From contig CALAOR010000058.1 in assembly GCA_937889595.1 (NCBI GenBank), forward strand, positions 1 through 64,000: a stretch of DNA of 64,000 nucleotides. The letters are read 5' to 3'. Of this stretch, positions 54,898 through 64,000 are shown in pieces (position 1 is the first letter of the stretch; every line of letters begins with the position of its first letter). The position numbers and the translations under genes are program-made. The notes under the pieces were generated by a model. The model did no database searches. It was not told where the DNA came from and saw only the letters and a list, made by a program, of their open reading frames with translations. The stretch is from an uncultured bacterium. Lineage in GTDB: Bacteria; Oederibacteriota; PGYV01; Palsa-1178.

Positions 54898-56183
54898 AAA
54901 AGATGCATGTAGGACCTGCGAAAAACTGCAGGAAAACAGTAATTGTACAGGGCGACAAGTCAATATCACACAGGGCCATAATTATGGGAAGCATGGCCCA
55001 TGGCACTACCGTGGTAACAAATTTTCTGGAAGCCGAAGACACATTAAACACAATAAAAGTTTACCGTGCGCTCGGCGTTAAAATAGAGAAGATAAAGGAT
55101 AAGTATTACGTTTACGGCAGGGGCGCCGGGTCCTTAAGGCAGTCACACGAGACTTTGGATGTCGGCAATTCAGGCACCAACATAAGGCTGACCACGGGCG
55201 TTCTCGCCGCTAAAAATTTCACCTCAATAATTACAGGTGACTCCCAGATAGTAAAAAGGCCCATGACCAGGGTTATGGAACCGCTTGCTCTCATGGGCGC
55301 GAAGTTTGAAAGCAACCAGGGCAAAGCCCCGATCATCATACACGGAGGCACGCTTAAGGGCATAGATTATAAAATGCCCATGGCAAGCGCGCAGGTAAAA
55401 TCAGCTGTGCTGCTGGCGGCACTCGGCGCCAGGGGAAAGACCGTCATAAAAGAACCCGTGGTATCGCGCGACCATACCGAGCGTATGCTGGAGTATTTCG
55501 GCGCCCCCATCACCCGGTCAAAGGGGATAATAACCATAAAACCGGGGAAAGAAATGAAGGCAAAGCCCGTGTTCGTGCCGGGCGACATATCATCGGCGGC
55601 TTATTTTATTATAGCCGGGCTTATGATGAAAAATTCCATAATAAAGGTCAGGAATGTGGGCCTGAACCCGACACGCACCGGGCTCATAGAAGTCATGAAA
55701 AAAATGGGCGGCAGGATCAGGGTCACCGGATTGAAAAATAAAAATAACGAGCCTGTCGGTGATATCATAGCCGTAACATCAAAGCTTAAAGGCATAACCA
55801 TAGGCGGCGCCATGATACCGAAGCTTATCGATGAGATACCTGTCATAGCTGTTGCCGCGGCATTCGCAACGGGCAGGACGATAATCCGCGACGCGAAAGA
55901 ACTGCGGTACAAGGAAACGGACAGGATAGAGACCATAATAAAGAATTTAAAGAGGATAGGCATCAAAGTGGATGAGGCGCCGGACGGCATGGTCATATAC
56001 GGGAACAACGGCTCGCCTTTCAAGTACGCGGACATAGATTCATTCTCGGACCACAGGATCGCCATGGCGTTTTCCGTTGCCGCCTTGTCCGGTGAAAACG
56101 GGCTTTTGATAAAAGACGTGGAGTGCGTGAACACTTCTTTTCCGGATTTTTTCGACATAATGAAGAAAATATCGGTGAAATAA
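54894..56183 (+). CDS. aroA: EPSP synthase (3-phosphoshikimate 1-carboxyvinyltransferase)
   Basis: This 429-residue enzyme attaches enolpyruvate from PEP to shikimate 3-phosphate. It has GDKSISHRAIIMGS (20-33), LDVGNSGTNIRL, the ASAQVKSAVLLA block, ELRYKETDRI and DSFSDHRIAMAF. The N-terminal NSGT and KETDR motifs are intact. Overlaps: ATGA with tyrA, TAATG with plsC. Confidence 0.97.
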   Translation: MKKMHVGPAKNCRKTVIVQGDKSISHRAIIMGSMAHGTTVVTNFLEAEDTLNTIKVYRALGVKIEKIKDKYYVYGRGAGSLRQSHETLDVGNSGTNIRLTTGVLAAKNFTSIITGDSQIVKRPMTRVMEPLALMGAKFESNQGKAPIIIHGGTLKGIDYKMPMASAQVKSAVLLAALGARGKTVIKEPVVSRDHTERMLEYFGAPITRSKGIITIKPGKEMKAKPVFVPGDISSAAYFIIAGLMMKNSIIKVRNVGLNPTRTGLIEVMKKMGGRIRVTGLKNKNNEPVGDIIAVTSKLKGITIGGAMIPKLIDEIPVIAVAAAFATGRTIIRDAKELRYKETDRIETIIKNLKRIGIKVDEAPDGMVIYGNNGSPFKYADIDSFSDHRIAMAFSVAALSGENGLLIKDVECVNTSFPDFFDIMKKISVK

Positions 56184-56866
56184 TGAAGCTTGTGGAAAAA
56201 ATAGACCTGTTTTTCTTTGTCGTAGTGCATAATTTTTCCAAGTTGTTCATGTGGATATTTTTCAGGCTGGTTTATTTTACCGAGATAATCGACTCGAAAA
56301 ACGTCCCGTCAACCGGCGGCTTTATCGCGGCCCTGAATCATTCAAGTTTTTTTGACCCGCCGCTCATCGGGATATCCACGTGGCGCAGGATGTTCCGTTT
56401 CATGGCGCGCGACACGCTGTTCAGGTTCCCCGTGTGGGGGTCGCTCCTTCATTATCTCGGGGCCATACCGATAAAACGGGCGTCAGTTGACAGGAATGCG
56501 TGGGACAAGGTCATATCCACCGTGCAATCCGGGCATATAGTGAGCCTTTTTCCGGAAGGAACCAGGACACTGGACGGGGAGATACATGAAGGCAAGGCGG
56601 GAACAGGCATGCTTGTTTACAAATCAAAGTGCCGTGTAATACCCGTATACATAAACGGGAGCTTTAAGGCATGGAAAAAAGCAAGCCTGTTGCCGCTGCC
56701 GTTTATAAAGATGGACCTGATCTTCGGCGAGCCGCTGTCGTTTGAAGAGCAGTTCAAAAAGGAAGAAAAAAAGGAAACGTACATAGAGATAACCGCGATA
56801 ATAATGGCTGAAATAAAAAAGCTGAAGGAAAAATATCTGTTAACGCACGGAAAAAAAATAAAATGA
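56183..56866 (+). CDS. plsC: 1-Acyl-glycerol-3-phosphate acyltransferase (PlsC family)
   Basis: The 227-residue membrane enzyme makes phosphatidic acid. The catalytic HX4D motif is NHSSFFD (H53, D58), and FPEGTR (123-128) binds the glycerol phosphate. A hydrophobic N-terminal helix (about 8-33) anchors it. ATG 56183 shares TAATG with aroA; a frame start at 56123 lies inside aroA and is not needed. Neighbours plsC-ispH-S1 form a widely conserved block, but cmk, which normally precedes plsC, is missing. Confidence 0.93.
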   Translation: MKLVEKIDLFFFVVVHNFSKLFMWIFFRLVYFTEIIDSKNVPSTGGFIAALNHSSFFDPPLIGISTWRRMFRFMARDTLFRFPVWGSLLHYLGAIPIKRASVDRNAWDKVISTVQSGHIVSLFPEGTRTLDGEIHEGKAGTGMLVYKSKCRVIPVYINGSFKAWKKASLLPLPFIKMDLIFGEPLSFEEQFKKEEKKETYIEITAIIMAEIKKLKEKYLLTHGKKIK

Positions 56867-57729
56867 AAGTGTCGCTGGCTGAAGGCTCGGGTTTTTGTTT
56901 CGGGGTGGAGAGGGCCATGGATATGGCGTATAAATACGCCAAAGAAAAAAAAGGGAAGGAACTTTATTCTTTCCATGAAATAATCCACAACCCGCAGGAA
57001 GTTTTAAGGCTGGAAAAAGCCGGGGCAAAGCACGTGGATTCGATTGCCGCTGTTAAGAAGGGCTCTTCGGTCATTGTCAGCACGCACGGTATCACGCAAA
57101 AAGAGGAAGAGCTGTTGCGTGATAAATGCGCAAGCGTGCTTGACACCACGTGCCCGTATGTAAAGAAAATACACCGGATAGTGAAAAAGCTGACAGCCGA
57201 GAATTACAGGGTCGTCATAGCGGGCGACGCCGAGCACCTTGAGGTAAAAAGCATACTCGGTTACACGGCGGGCAACGGCGTCGTGGTAAGCTCGGTAAAA
57301 GAGATAAACAGCCTGGACATGAAGGAAAAAACAGGGATTGTTTCGCAGACGACGCAGAATGCCGGGACATATAATGCAATAATAAACGGCATACTTGAAA
57401 AGGCTTTTTTAAACAGGTGTGCCGAGGTGCGCGTTTTTAATACCATATGCGACGCGACAAAGAACAGGCAGAAAGCCACTTTGGAGCTCGCGAAAAAGTC
57501 GGATATCATGGTCATAGTGGGCGGGAAGAACAGCGCAAATACCAGGAGGCTGTTTGAAATAAGCGCCGGAATACTTAAAGATGTGTACCATGTGGAAGGC
57601 GCAAAAGAACTGAAAAAAAGCTGGTTTAAGGGAAAGAAAAGCGCCGGGGTCAGCGCGGGAGCATCCACGCCGGCCGGTTTGATAGATGAAGTTGTAATGA
57701 AAATCAGGAAAATTGGAGACGACAAATGA
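56863..57729 (+). CDS. ispH: HMBPP reductase
   Basis: This 288-residue [4Fe-4S] enzyme makes IPP and DMAPP in the last step of the MEP pathway. Cluster ligands C12 (GFCFGVERA), C97 (LDTTCPYVKK) and C196 (NTICDATKNRQ) are present, as are STHG and SAGASTPAGLID. The electron donor is unknown. It overlaps plsC and the S1 gene by 4 nt each. Confidence 0.97.
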   Translation: MKVSLAEGSGFCFGVERAMDMAYKYAKEKKGKELYSFHEIIHNPQEVLRLEKAGAKHVDSIAAVKKGSSVIVSTHGITQKEEELLRDKCASVLDTTCPYVKKIHRIVKKLTAENYRVVIAGDAEHLEVKSILGYTAGNGVVVSSVKEINSLDMKEKTGIVSQTTQNAGTYNAIINGILEKAFLNRCAEVRVFNTICDATKNRQKATLELAKKSDIMVIVGGKNSANTRRLFEISAGILKDVYHVEGAKELKKSWFKGKKSAGVSAGASTPAGLIDEVVMKIRKIGDDK

Positions 57730-59333
57730 TCAGAGACGGCATGATAATAAAAGGAAAAGTACTGCGCAAGAGCGACGGGGACATATTTGTAAATATTAAT
57801 TACAAGTCGGAAGGGGTCATACCGAAAGAGGAAACCTCCAAATACGCCTATTACGATTCTATAAGCGAGGGCGATGACATAGATGTCCATGTAAAAAGGA
57901 TGGAAACACAGGACGGCTTTGTGCTGCTTTCCAAAATAATCGCGGATAAGAAGATAGTGTTTGGAAAAGTAAAGAACGCGTTCAAGGACGGCGGTTTCAT
58001 AGAAGGATCCGTCACCAAGGCGGTCAAAGGCGGTTTTATAATAGATTTTGGGGCAAATGTCACTGCTTTTCTTCCCATGTCGCATTCAAAAGCGTACGGG
58101 GAGGATATCGTGGGAAAAAAACTGCCGCTTAAGATCATACAGCTTGACGAGGAGAAAAGGAACGTGGTTGTCTCATATAAGGAATACATGACCGAAAAGG
58201 AAAAAACCGAAAGTGAGACTGTGGCGAGGGTTTATGCGTTAAATGAAAAAACAACCGTCACGGTGGCACAGGTGCTGCCTGACGGGATAGAAGTTGAAAA
58301 AGAGTCGATAAAAGCATTCATACCTTTCGCGGAGCTTTCATGGAAAACCGGGTCAAGCCCGGAAGAGGAAGGCTTCAAGGAAGGAGAGACCCTGGACGTG
58401 CTGGTTGTTTCCAATGAAAAAGGCAGGGTGGTCTTAAGCGCAAAGAGGCTCAGGGAGAACCCGTTCAAGTCGTTTATGGATAATTACAAGCCCGGCGACA
58501 GGCTTGATGTCCGCGTTAATGAAATATTCCCGGAAGGCATGACCGTATCCGTAAGTGACGGCCTGGAAGGGTTTGTCCCGGCCGGGGAGTTTTCATACTT
58601 CCGCAGGATAAAGGACGCGTCAGCCGTGTATAAAAAAGGAGATCCGCTCAAGGCGTGCGTCCTGAAAATCGACGAGGCAAAGAACAGGGTCATACTCAGC
58701 GTAAAACGCCTGGAAAAGAACCCGTGGAACTCGATGGAAGAGCGGTATCCGGTAGGGTCCAGGGTTTTCGGGATAGTCAGGACCCTGGTTGAAGGCGAAG
58801 GGGCCGTGATAGAACTTGAAGAAAATATTGACGCTTTTCTGCACGCGTCAAACATATCCTGGAACCCTTTTAGCAGCCTGTCCGAGGTGCTGGTTACCGG
58901 AGAGAAAAAGGAACTGAAGATAATGGAAGTTGACAAGTCAAAATACACGATAATGCTCGGCTTAAAGCAGCTGCATGCATCGCCGTGGGCGCTTTTTACA
59001 TCCAGGTTCAAGGAAGGCGCGTATATTGACGCGAAAATAACCGAGATCGACGACAATTCGGTGACTGTCCTTCTGGCCGAGGGCGTGACCTCGAAGATAG
59101 GCATCCGGAACAAGGCAAAGCTGAGGAATCAAAAAGGCGACGTAATAAAAGTAAAGATCAACAAGATCGAAAAAGACGCGAAAAAAGTAATGCTCCTGGC
59201 CAAGGACCTGGAAGCCACGGAGGAACAAAAACAGATAGACGACTACATGAAATCCCACGACCATAATACTTTCAAGCTCAATGATATAATTAATTTTGGA
59301 AATGTGAACAAGGAGGATGAAAATGCCAAATAA
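57726..59333 (+). CDS. rpsA: Ribosomal protein S1-like protein with six S1 domains
   Basis: The 535-residue RNA-binding protein has S1 folds at about 6-70, 78-150, 170-245, 255-325, 340-410 and 425-495. Linkers carry the S1 signature, as in NPFKSFMDNYKPGDR, NPWNSMEERYPVGSR and SPWALFTSRFKEG. The second domain is best conserved (GSVTKAVKGGFIIDFG...AFLPMSH). S1 recruits mRNA to the ribosome. The sixth domain and the acidic tail diverge. It overlaps rex by 11 nt. Confidence 0.88.
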   Translation: MIRDGMIIKGKVLRKSDGDIFVNINYKSEGVIPKEETSKYAYYDSISEGDDIDVHVKRMETQDGFVLLSKIIADKKIVFGKVKNAFKDGGFIEGSVTKAVKGGFIIDFGANVTAFLPMSHSKAYGEDIVGKKLPLKIIQLDEEKRNVVVSYKEYMTEKEKTESETVARVYALNEKTTVTVAQVLPDGIEVEKESIKAFIPFAELSWKTGSSPEEEGFKEGETLDVLVVSNEKGRVVLSAKRLRENPFKSFMDNYKPGDRLDVRVNEIFPEGMTVSVSDGLEGFVPAGEFSYFRRIKDASAVYKKGDPLKACVLKIDEAKNRVILSVKRLEKNPWNSMEERYPVGSRVFGIVRTLVEGEGAVIELEENIDAFLHASNISWNPFSSLSEVLVTGEKKELKIMEVDKSKYTIMLGLKQLHASPWALFTSRFKEGAYIDAKITEIDDNSVTVLLAEGVTSKIGIRNKAKLRNQKGDVIKVKINKIEKDAKKVMLLAKDLEATEEQKQIDDYMKSHDHNTFKLNDIINFGNVNKEDENAK

Positions 59334-59955
59334 TAGGATACCCCTGCCTACCGTAAACAGGTTGTCACTGTATTTGAAATGTTTTTCCGAACTTGCTTCA
59401 TCCGGCACCGAGTATGCTTCATCGGACCAGATCGCCCGGAGCATCGGGCTGAACCCGGCGCAGGTCAGGAAGGACCTCGCGTATTTCGGGAAGTTCGGCC
59501 GCCGCGGCTTCGGTTATCATGTCGAGCAGCTCAAAGAACACATATCAAAGATACTCGGCACGCACAAACAGTGGCGACTCGCCGTGGTGGGCACGGGCAA
59601 CCTGGGCCGCGCCCTTTTGATGTACCCGGGCTTCCAGGCAAGGGGGTTCAAGATAATCGCGGGTTTTGACGTGGACCCGGCAAAAGTCGGATGGGAACTG
59701 GACGGCGCGAGGATATATCACATGGATGAGATCGAGAAGGTAATAAAAAAGGAAAAAATAGACATAGTTGTCATCACAACCCCGAAAGATTCGCTCGATG
59801 CGGTCATGGCAAGGCTTAAGGAAACGGACATAAAAGGCGTGTTGAATTTCGCGGGAAAGCATTTAAAGGATGAAAAAATCATTGTAAGAAATGTGGATGT
59901 GGCGCTGGAACTCGAACAGCTCACTTTTTTCCTCACAAATAAAAATATAGAATGA
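59323..59955 (+). CDS. rex: Redox-sensing transcriptional repressor Rex
   Basis: This 210-residue protein senses NADH/NAD+ and represses respiratory and fermentation genes. A winged helix (about 1-75: NPAQVRKDLAYFGKFGRRGFGY) precedes a Rossmann domain with GTGNLG (90-95) and a domain-swap C-terminal helix (LELEQLTFFL). ATG 59323 lies 6 nt after AGGAGG; the ATG at 59317 abuts the site and is unlikely. It is last in the operon that carries a Rex-like operator at its promoter. Confidence 0.96.
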   Translation: MPNNRIPLPTVNRLSLYLKCFSELASSGTEYASSDQIARSIGLNPAQVRKDLAYFGKFGRRGFGYHVEQLKEHISKILGTHKQWRLAVVGTGNLGRALLMYPGFQARGFKIIAGFDVDPAKVGWELDGARIYHMDEIEKVIKKEKIDIVVITTPKDSLDAVMARLKETDIKGVLNFAGKHLKDEKIIVRNVDVALELEQLTFFLTNKNIE

Positions 59956-59972
59956 ACAACGGGAGATAACAA

Positions 59973-61892
59973 ATGGGCGCCATAAAGATAATCCTGAACG
60001 GGAAAGATATAGAGGTTGAAAAAGGCAAAAGAGCCTCCGATATCCTCAAGGAGGCCGGTGTCGACCTTACGGGGGCGCTGGTTGTAAAAGTCGGGGAAAA
60101 ACTGTTTGACATGGGCGCGCCTTTAAACGAGGGCGGCGCCATGAAAGTCATCACTTTTAATGACGCGGAAGGCAAACAGGTTTTTTGGCACTCCACATCC
60201 CACCTTATGGCCGCGGCGGTTAAGAACTTATACCCTGAGACAAAAGTAACCATAGGTCCGTCCATAGACGAGGGTTTTTATTATGATTTTGACAGGGATA
60301 AATCGTTTACAGAGGATGATCTGCTTAAAATAGAGGAAGAAATGAAAAATATCATAAAGCTCAATCCCGCGCTTAAACGCACCGAGGTAACAAAGGCGGA
60401 AGCTGTTAAAATGTTCACTGATATGGGCGAGAACTACAAGGTTGAGATAATCGAGGGTATTGACGCGCCCACGGTCGGTTTGTACGCCCTGGATAAATTC
60501 ACTGACCTGTGCCGCGGGCCGCATATCGGCCTGGTAAAGAAGATCAAAGCTTTTAAGCTGACAAAGATATCAGGCGCATACTGGCGCGCAAATGAAAAAA
60601 ACAAAATGCTTCAGCGCGTGTACGGGATATCTTTTCCCGAGCAGAAAATGCTTGACGATTATTTTACGGTGCAAGAGGAAGCAAAACAGCGCGACCACAG
60701 GAAGATCGGGAAGGAACTCGGGCTTTTTTCCACCCATGAGGAATTCGGGCCCGGGCTGATATACTGGCACCCCAAGGGCGCGATAATCAGGAAAGAGATT
60801 GAGGACTTCTGGAGGAACGAGCATTTAAAACGCGGATATGACCTGCTGTTTACGCCCCATGTCGCAAAAATCGACCTGTGGAACACCTCGGGACATACTG
60901 GTTTTTACAAGGATTCCATGTATCCTTCCATGGTTATGGACGAGCAGGAGTATCTTGTAAAACCCATGAACTGCCCGTTTCATATACTTATCTACCAGAC
61001 ATCCATGCGGAGCTACCGCGACCTGCCTTTGAGATGGGCCGAGTTGGGGACGGTTTACAGGTATGAAAAGTCGGGGACTTTGCACGGACTGATGCGCGTG
61101 CGGGGCTTTACCCAGGACGACGCGCACATATTCCTGCGCGAGGACCAGCTGGATGAAGAACTTGACAAACTCATAGAGATCATACATTTCATACTTAAAA
61201 CTTTCGGATTTGAGGGCTTTGAGGTTTTCTTAAGCACGCGGCCGAAAGAGTTCATAGGCGAGATAAAAGCCTGGGATATATCGGAAGCGGCTTTAAGGCG
61301 CACCCTTGAAAAAGCCGGCTTAAAGTACAGCGTGGATGAGGGCGGCGGCGCTTTTTACGGGCCCAAGATAGACATAAAAATAAAAGACGCACTGAACAGG
61401 ACCTGGCAGTGCTCGACCATACAGGTTGATTTTAACCTGCCGCAGAGGTTTGACGTTAACTACATAGGCAAAGACGGAAAGGAACAGAGGGTGGTCATGA
61501 TACACCGCGCCTTGTTCGGTTCGCTTGAAAGATTTTTCGGGGTTCTCATAGAGCATTACAAAGGAGCTTTCCCGGTCTGGCTCTCCCCTATCCAGACGGC
61601 AGTGCTTACACTGACGGACCGCTCCTCGCAGATAGCGGGCGGCCTGGTTGAAAAACTCAAAGAAGCCGGCATAAGGGCCAAGCTTGATGATGATAACGAG
61701 AAAATAGGCGCGAAGATCAGGACTGCGACAATGGATAAGATACCGTACATGCTGATAATAGGCGATAAGGAAGTGGAAAACAATACGGTGTCGGTCCGCA
61801 AACGCACAGGCGAAGAAACAAAGGACGTTAAGCTGGAGGATTTTATAGCCATGGTGAAGGGGAAGATCGCGTCGAAGGACCTGAGTATATAA
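59973..61892 (+). CDS. thrS: Threonyl-tRNA synthetase
   Basis: This 639-residue class II enzyme charges tRNA-Thr. In order: TGS domain (about 1-62), editing domain with FWHSTSHLMAAAV (zinc-type HxxxH), catalytic core with MNCPFHILIY (Cys zinc ligand), RVRGFTQDDAHIF and MIHRALFGSLERFFGVLIEHY, and the anticodon domain (about 540-639). GGGAGATAACA precedes the ATG. It lies 17 bp after rex. No T-box leader is present. Confidence 0.97.
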   Translation: MGAIKIILNGKDIEVEKGKRASDILKEAGVDLTGALVVKVGEKLFDMGAPLNEGGAMKVITFNDAEGKQVFWHSTSHLMAAAVKNLYPETKVTIGPSIDEGFYYDFDRDKSFTEDDLLKIEEEMKNIIKLNPALKRTEVTKAEAVKMFTDMGENYKVEIIEGIDAPTVGLYALDKFTDLCRGPHIGLVKKIKAFKLTKISGAYWRANEKNKMLQRVYGISFPEQKMLDDYFTVQEEAKQRDHRKIGKELGLFSTHEEFGPGLIYWHPKGAIIRKEIEDFWRNEHLKRGYDLLFTPHVAKIDLWNTSGHTGFYKDSMYPSMVMDEQEYLVKPMNCPFHILIYQTSMRSYRDLPLRWAELGTVYRYEKSGTLHGLMRVRGFTQDDAHIFLREDQLDEELDKLIEIIHFILKTFGFEGFEVFLSTRPKEFIGEIKAWDISEAALRRTLEKAGLKYSVDEGGGAFYGPKIDIKIKDALNRTWQCSTIQVDFNLPQRFDVNYIGKDGKEQRVVMIHRALFGSLERFFGVLIEHYKGAFPVWLSPIQTAVLTLTDRSSQIAGGLVEKLKEAGIRAKLDDDNEKIGAKIRTATMDKIPYMLIIGDKEVENNTVSVRKRTGEETKDVKLEDFIAMVKGKIASKDLSI

Positions 61893-61929
61893 ACGGAATC
61901 CGCGATCCAAAATATCGGAAAGGAACATT

Positions 61930-63276
61930 TTGGCAAAAACAAAGACCTTATTCAGCTGTTCAAACTGCGGCGCGTCGTCGCCCAAATGGCTGGGTCGCTG
62001 CCCGGTATGCAGTGAGTTTAACACATACATCGAAGAAACCGTAATTGAGAGGAAAAAGTCCGGTGAATACCGAGGTTTTGACGAGACTAGGATGAGCGCG
62101 CTTGCCGACATAAACGTAAAGAACGAACAGCGCATTAAAACCGGCATGGAAGAGATCGACCGTGTATTTGGCGGCGGCATTGTCAAAGGTTCTCTTGTTT
62201 TGATGGGCGGGGAACCGGGCGTGGGGAAATCCACGCTGGCGCTCTCCATAGCCGATAAAGTGGCTCTGGCCGGGAATAAGGTCATGTATTTTTCCGGTGA
62301 AGAGTCTTTGGAGCAGATAAAGCTGCGGGCCGACAGGACGGGCGTTAAGGCCGAAAAGCTCATACTTGTGGTCGAGACAGGCATAGAAAAGATAACTTCG
62401 ATCATGGAAAAGGAAAAGCCGGCCCTTGCGGTCATAGATTCCATACAGACCACTTTCAAGGAGGACCTGGATTCGGTCGCGGGCAGCGTAAACCAGGTAA
62501 AGGAAAGCTGCGCCCAGCTCATGTACGCGGCAAAGAAAAGCGGCATTCCCATAATAATCATAGGCCACGTGACAAAGGACGGGAACATAGCGGGGCCCAA
62601 GATGCTGGAACATATGGTTGACGCGGTCATGTATTTTGAAGCGGAAAAATATTACCAGTTTAAGATACTCAGGGCCGTGAAGAACAGGTTCGGTTCCACC
62701 AATGAGATAGGGATATTTGAAATGACGAACGAAGGCATAAAGGAAGTAAAAAGCCCTTCAAAGATGCTCCTGGACAGCTTAAAAGACAATAAGGTCGGGT
62801 CAAGCATAGTGACGGTCATGGAAGGCACGAGGCCGCTGCTGCTTGAGATACAGGCGTTAACGGCAAGGCGCAACTACGGCATACCGCAGAGGACCGTGAC
62901 AGGCATAGATTACAACAGGTTCCTGATAGTCCTTGCCATACTTGAAAAGAAACTGGAACTGCACCTGGAAAACCAGGATATATTCATAAATGTGGCGGGC
63001 GGCATTAAAATAATGGAAACAGCCTGCGACCTGGGCGTCGCTGCCGCGATTTATTCAAGCTACAAGGAAAGCCCTGTGTCGACCAAAATGGCGTACATAG
63101 GCGAACTGGGCCTGGACGGCGAAGTAAGGCCCGTCCAGTTCATAGACCAGCGTGTCATGGAAGCCGAAAGGCTGGGTTTTACCGCGTGCGTAATACCGGC
63201 AAGGAGCGCGGCTGTCAAGACAACCATGGAAGTGGTGAAAATAGGCAACGTAAGCGAACTGAAGAAGTTGATATAA
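61930..63276 (+). CDS. radA: DNA repair protein RadA
   Basis: This 448-residue RecA-like ATPase drives branch migration in recombination. The zinc finger uses C10, C13, C24 and C27 (CSNCG...GRCPVC). Walker A is GEPGVGKST (94-102), and the RadA-specific VKNRFG motif follows. The C-terminal Lon-like domain has NVAGGIKI and GELGLDGEVRPV. The start is TTG 61930 with AAAGGAAC; no ATG serves better. disA, often next to radA in Firmicutes, is absent here. Confidence 0.96.
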   Translation: MAKTKTLFSCSNCGASSPKWLGRCPVCSEFNTYIEETVIERKKSGEYRGFDETRMSALADINVKNEQRIKTGMEEIDRVFGGGIVKGSLVLMGGEPGVGKSTLALSIADKVALAGNKVMYFSGEESLEQIKLRADRTGVKAEKLILVVETGIEKITSIMEKEKPALAVIDSIQTTFKEDLDSVAGSVNQVKESCAQLMYAAKKSGIPIIIIGHVTKDGNIAGPKMLEHMVDAVMYFEAEKYYQFKILRAVKNRFGSTNEIGIFEMTNEGIKEVKSPSKMLLDSLKDNKVGSSIVTVMEGTRPLLLEIQALTARRNYGIPQRTVTGIDYNRFLIVLAILEKKLELHLENQDIFINVAGGIKIMETACDLGVAAAIYSSYKESPVSTKMAYIGELGLDGEVRPVQFIDQRVMEAERLGFTACVIPARSAAVKTTMEVVKIGNVSELKKLI

Positions 63277-63358
63277 TTTTAGGAAGCGTTGTCATTGTTT
63301 GCAATGATGACAGTATCATTCAAGGAATCAAATAAACTATAAAAGGAGGTGAAAACAA

Positions 63359-64000
63359 ATGACAAATGCAACAATGTTAGCATCTGTAGTATCATCGGTG
63401 TTAGCCGTTATTTTCTTAATAATTATCATAGCCCAGTTCATAATTTATAACGGGAAAATTAAGAAAATGAACCTGTCAAAGAAGCTGGTAGACACCAGCG
63501 TCATCATTGACGGCAGGATTAACGACATCTGTGAATCAGGTTTCATGGAAGGACAGCTCATAGTGCCGCGCTTTGTACTGCAGGAACTGCAGTTCATAGC
63601 CGACTCATCCGACCACATGAAAAGGAACAAAGGAAGAAGGGGCCTGGACCTCTTAAACGCCCTGAAAAAGAATCCCGGGATCTCCATCGAGATCATGGAC
63701 AGGGATTATAAGGAAATCAGGGCCGTGGACGAGAAGCTCGTGGCCATGGCAAAGGACCTCGGCGCTAAAATACTGACTAATGATTTTAACCTTAATAAGA
63801 TCGCCGAGATACAGGGAGTAAAGGTTTTAAACATCAATGACCTTTCCAACTCCATCAAGCCGACCTTTCTTCCGGGAGAGAGCATCTCCGTCAAGATCGT
63901 CAAGGAAGGAAAGGAAAAAGAGCAGGGGATCGCCTACTTAAACGACGGGACCATGATAGTGGTGGACGGGGCCAGGAAGATGATGAACAAAAAGGTTGAA
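63359..64000 (+). CDS. YacL-like PIN/TRAM-domain membrane protein (3' end outside window)
   Basis: The first 214 codons are visible and run off the window with no stop. One transmembrane helix (about 7-29) is followed by a PIN nuclease domain (LVDTSVIIDGRI with two Asp, then FVLQELQFIAD and ILTNDFNLNKIA) and the start of a TRAM domain (about 175 on: PGESISVKIVKEGKE). This resembles the C-terminal half of Bacillus YacL, with fewer membrane helices. AAAGGAGGTG is an excellent ribosome site 6 nt before the ATG. It follows radA, as yacL follows radA-disA in Firmicutes. Confidence 0.88.
   Translation, partial: MTNATMLASVVSSVLAVIFLIIIIAQFIIYNGKIKKMNLSKKLVDTSVIIDGRINDICESGFMEGQLIVPRFVLQELQFIADSSDHMKRNKGRRGLDLLNALKKNPGISIEIMDRDYKEIRAVDEKLVAMAKDLGAKILTNDFNLNKIAEIQGVKVLNINDLSNSIKPTFLPGESISVKIVKEGKEKEQGIAYLNDGTMIVVDGARKMMNKKVE

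Overview
The window is a gene-dense, moderate-GC stretch of a bacterial chromosome. The genes recognised are chromosomal housekeeping genes, and there is no plasmid, prophage, IS transposase, CRISPR array, rRNA or tRNA that I can support. Several proteins look like outer-membrane beta-barrels (14353, 17492, 29777, 42964), so the cell probably has two membranes. PorV-like and FlgD-Ig-like domains, Thr-rich low-complexity proteins and frequent AUA and AGG codons suggest an uncultivated lineage near the Elusimicrobiota, Goldbacteria or Omnitrophota. That placement is an inference made by eye.

Layout. 1-5765: the 3' part of a giant surface-type protein built from about 370 TVTQ/TVTE tetrapeptides and ending in three FlgD-Ig-like domains. 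5905-8672: a degenerate HD-GYP protein coupled to parA-parB. 8673-9797: a non-housekeeping patch with two 77-bp direct repeats around a long inverted repeat and a small membrane-protein gene. 9798-26297: one tightly packed rightward run, recX-alaS-ruvX-mltG-OMP-rnr-PorV/TPR protein-RsbW/RsbU fusion-hisDCBHAF. 26450-31447: a peroxiredoxin, a 59-bp palindromic tandem repeat, hisI, trpEG and an FN3 outer-membrane protein. 31565-32846: a zinc-ribbon/TPR membrane protein facing a cvpA-like gene. 33127-37885: purS-purQ-purL-purF.

38282-51335 is a potassium-uptake island: kdpF-kdpA-kdpB-kdpC, an outer-membrane protein, a kinase half of KdpD, kdpE, a sensor half of KdpD, a four-helix-bundle sensor-like protein, and a KimA-type K+ importer with its own promoter. 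Two composite palindromic elements of about 150 bp bracket kdpFAB.

51894-59955 is an aromatic/isoprenoid/translation operon: hisC-like aminotransferase, DAHP synthase, tyrA, aroA, plsC, ispH, S1 protein and rex. Its likely promoter (TTGAAA-17-TATAAT) carries a palindrome close to a Rex operator over the start point, which suggests redox autoregulation. The window ends with thrS, radA and the start of a YacL-like PIN/TRAM gene.

Most genes are joined by ATGA, TAATG or GTGA overlaps, so translational coupling is the norm. The most unusual items are the TVTQ/E giant protein with its Gln-to-Glu gradient, the two-piece KdpD, the RsbW-sensor-RsbU fusion, the Rex-like operator in front of a rex-containing operon, and a family of palindromic intergenic repeats.
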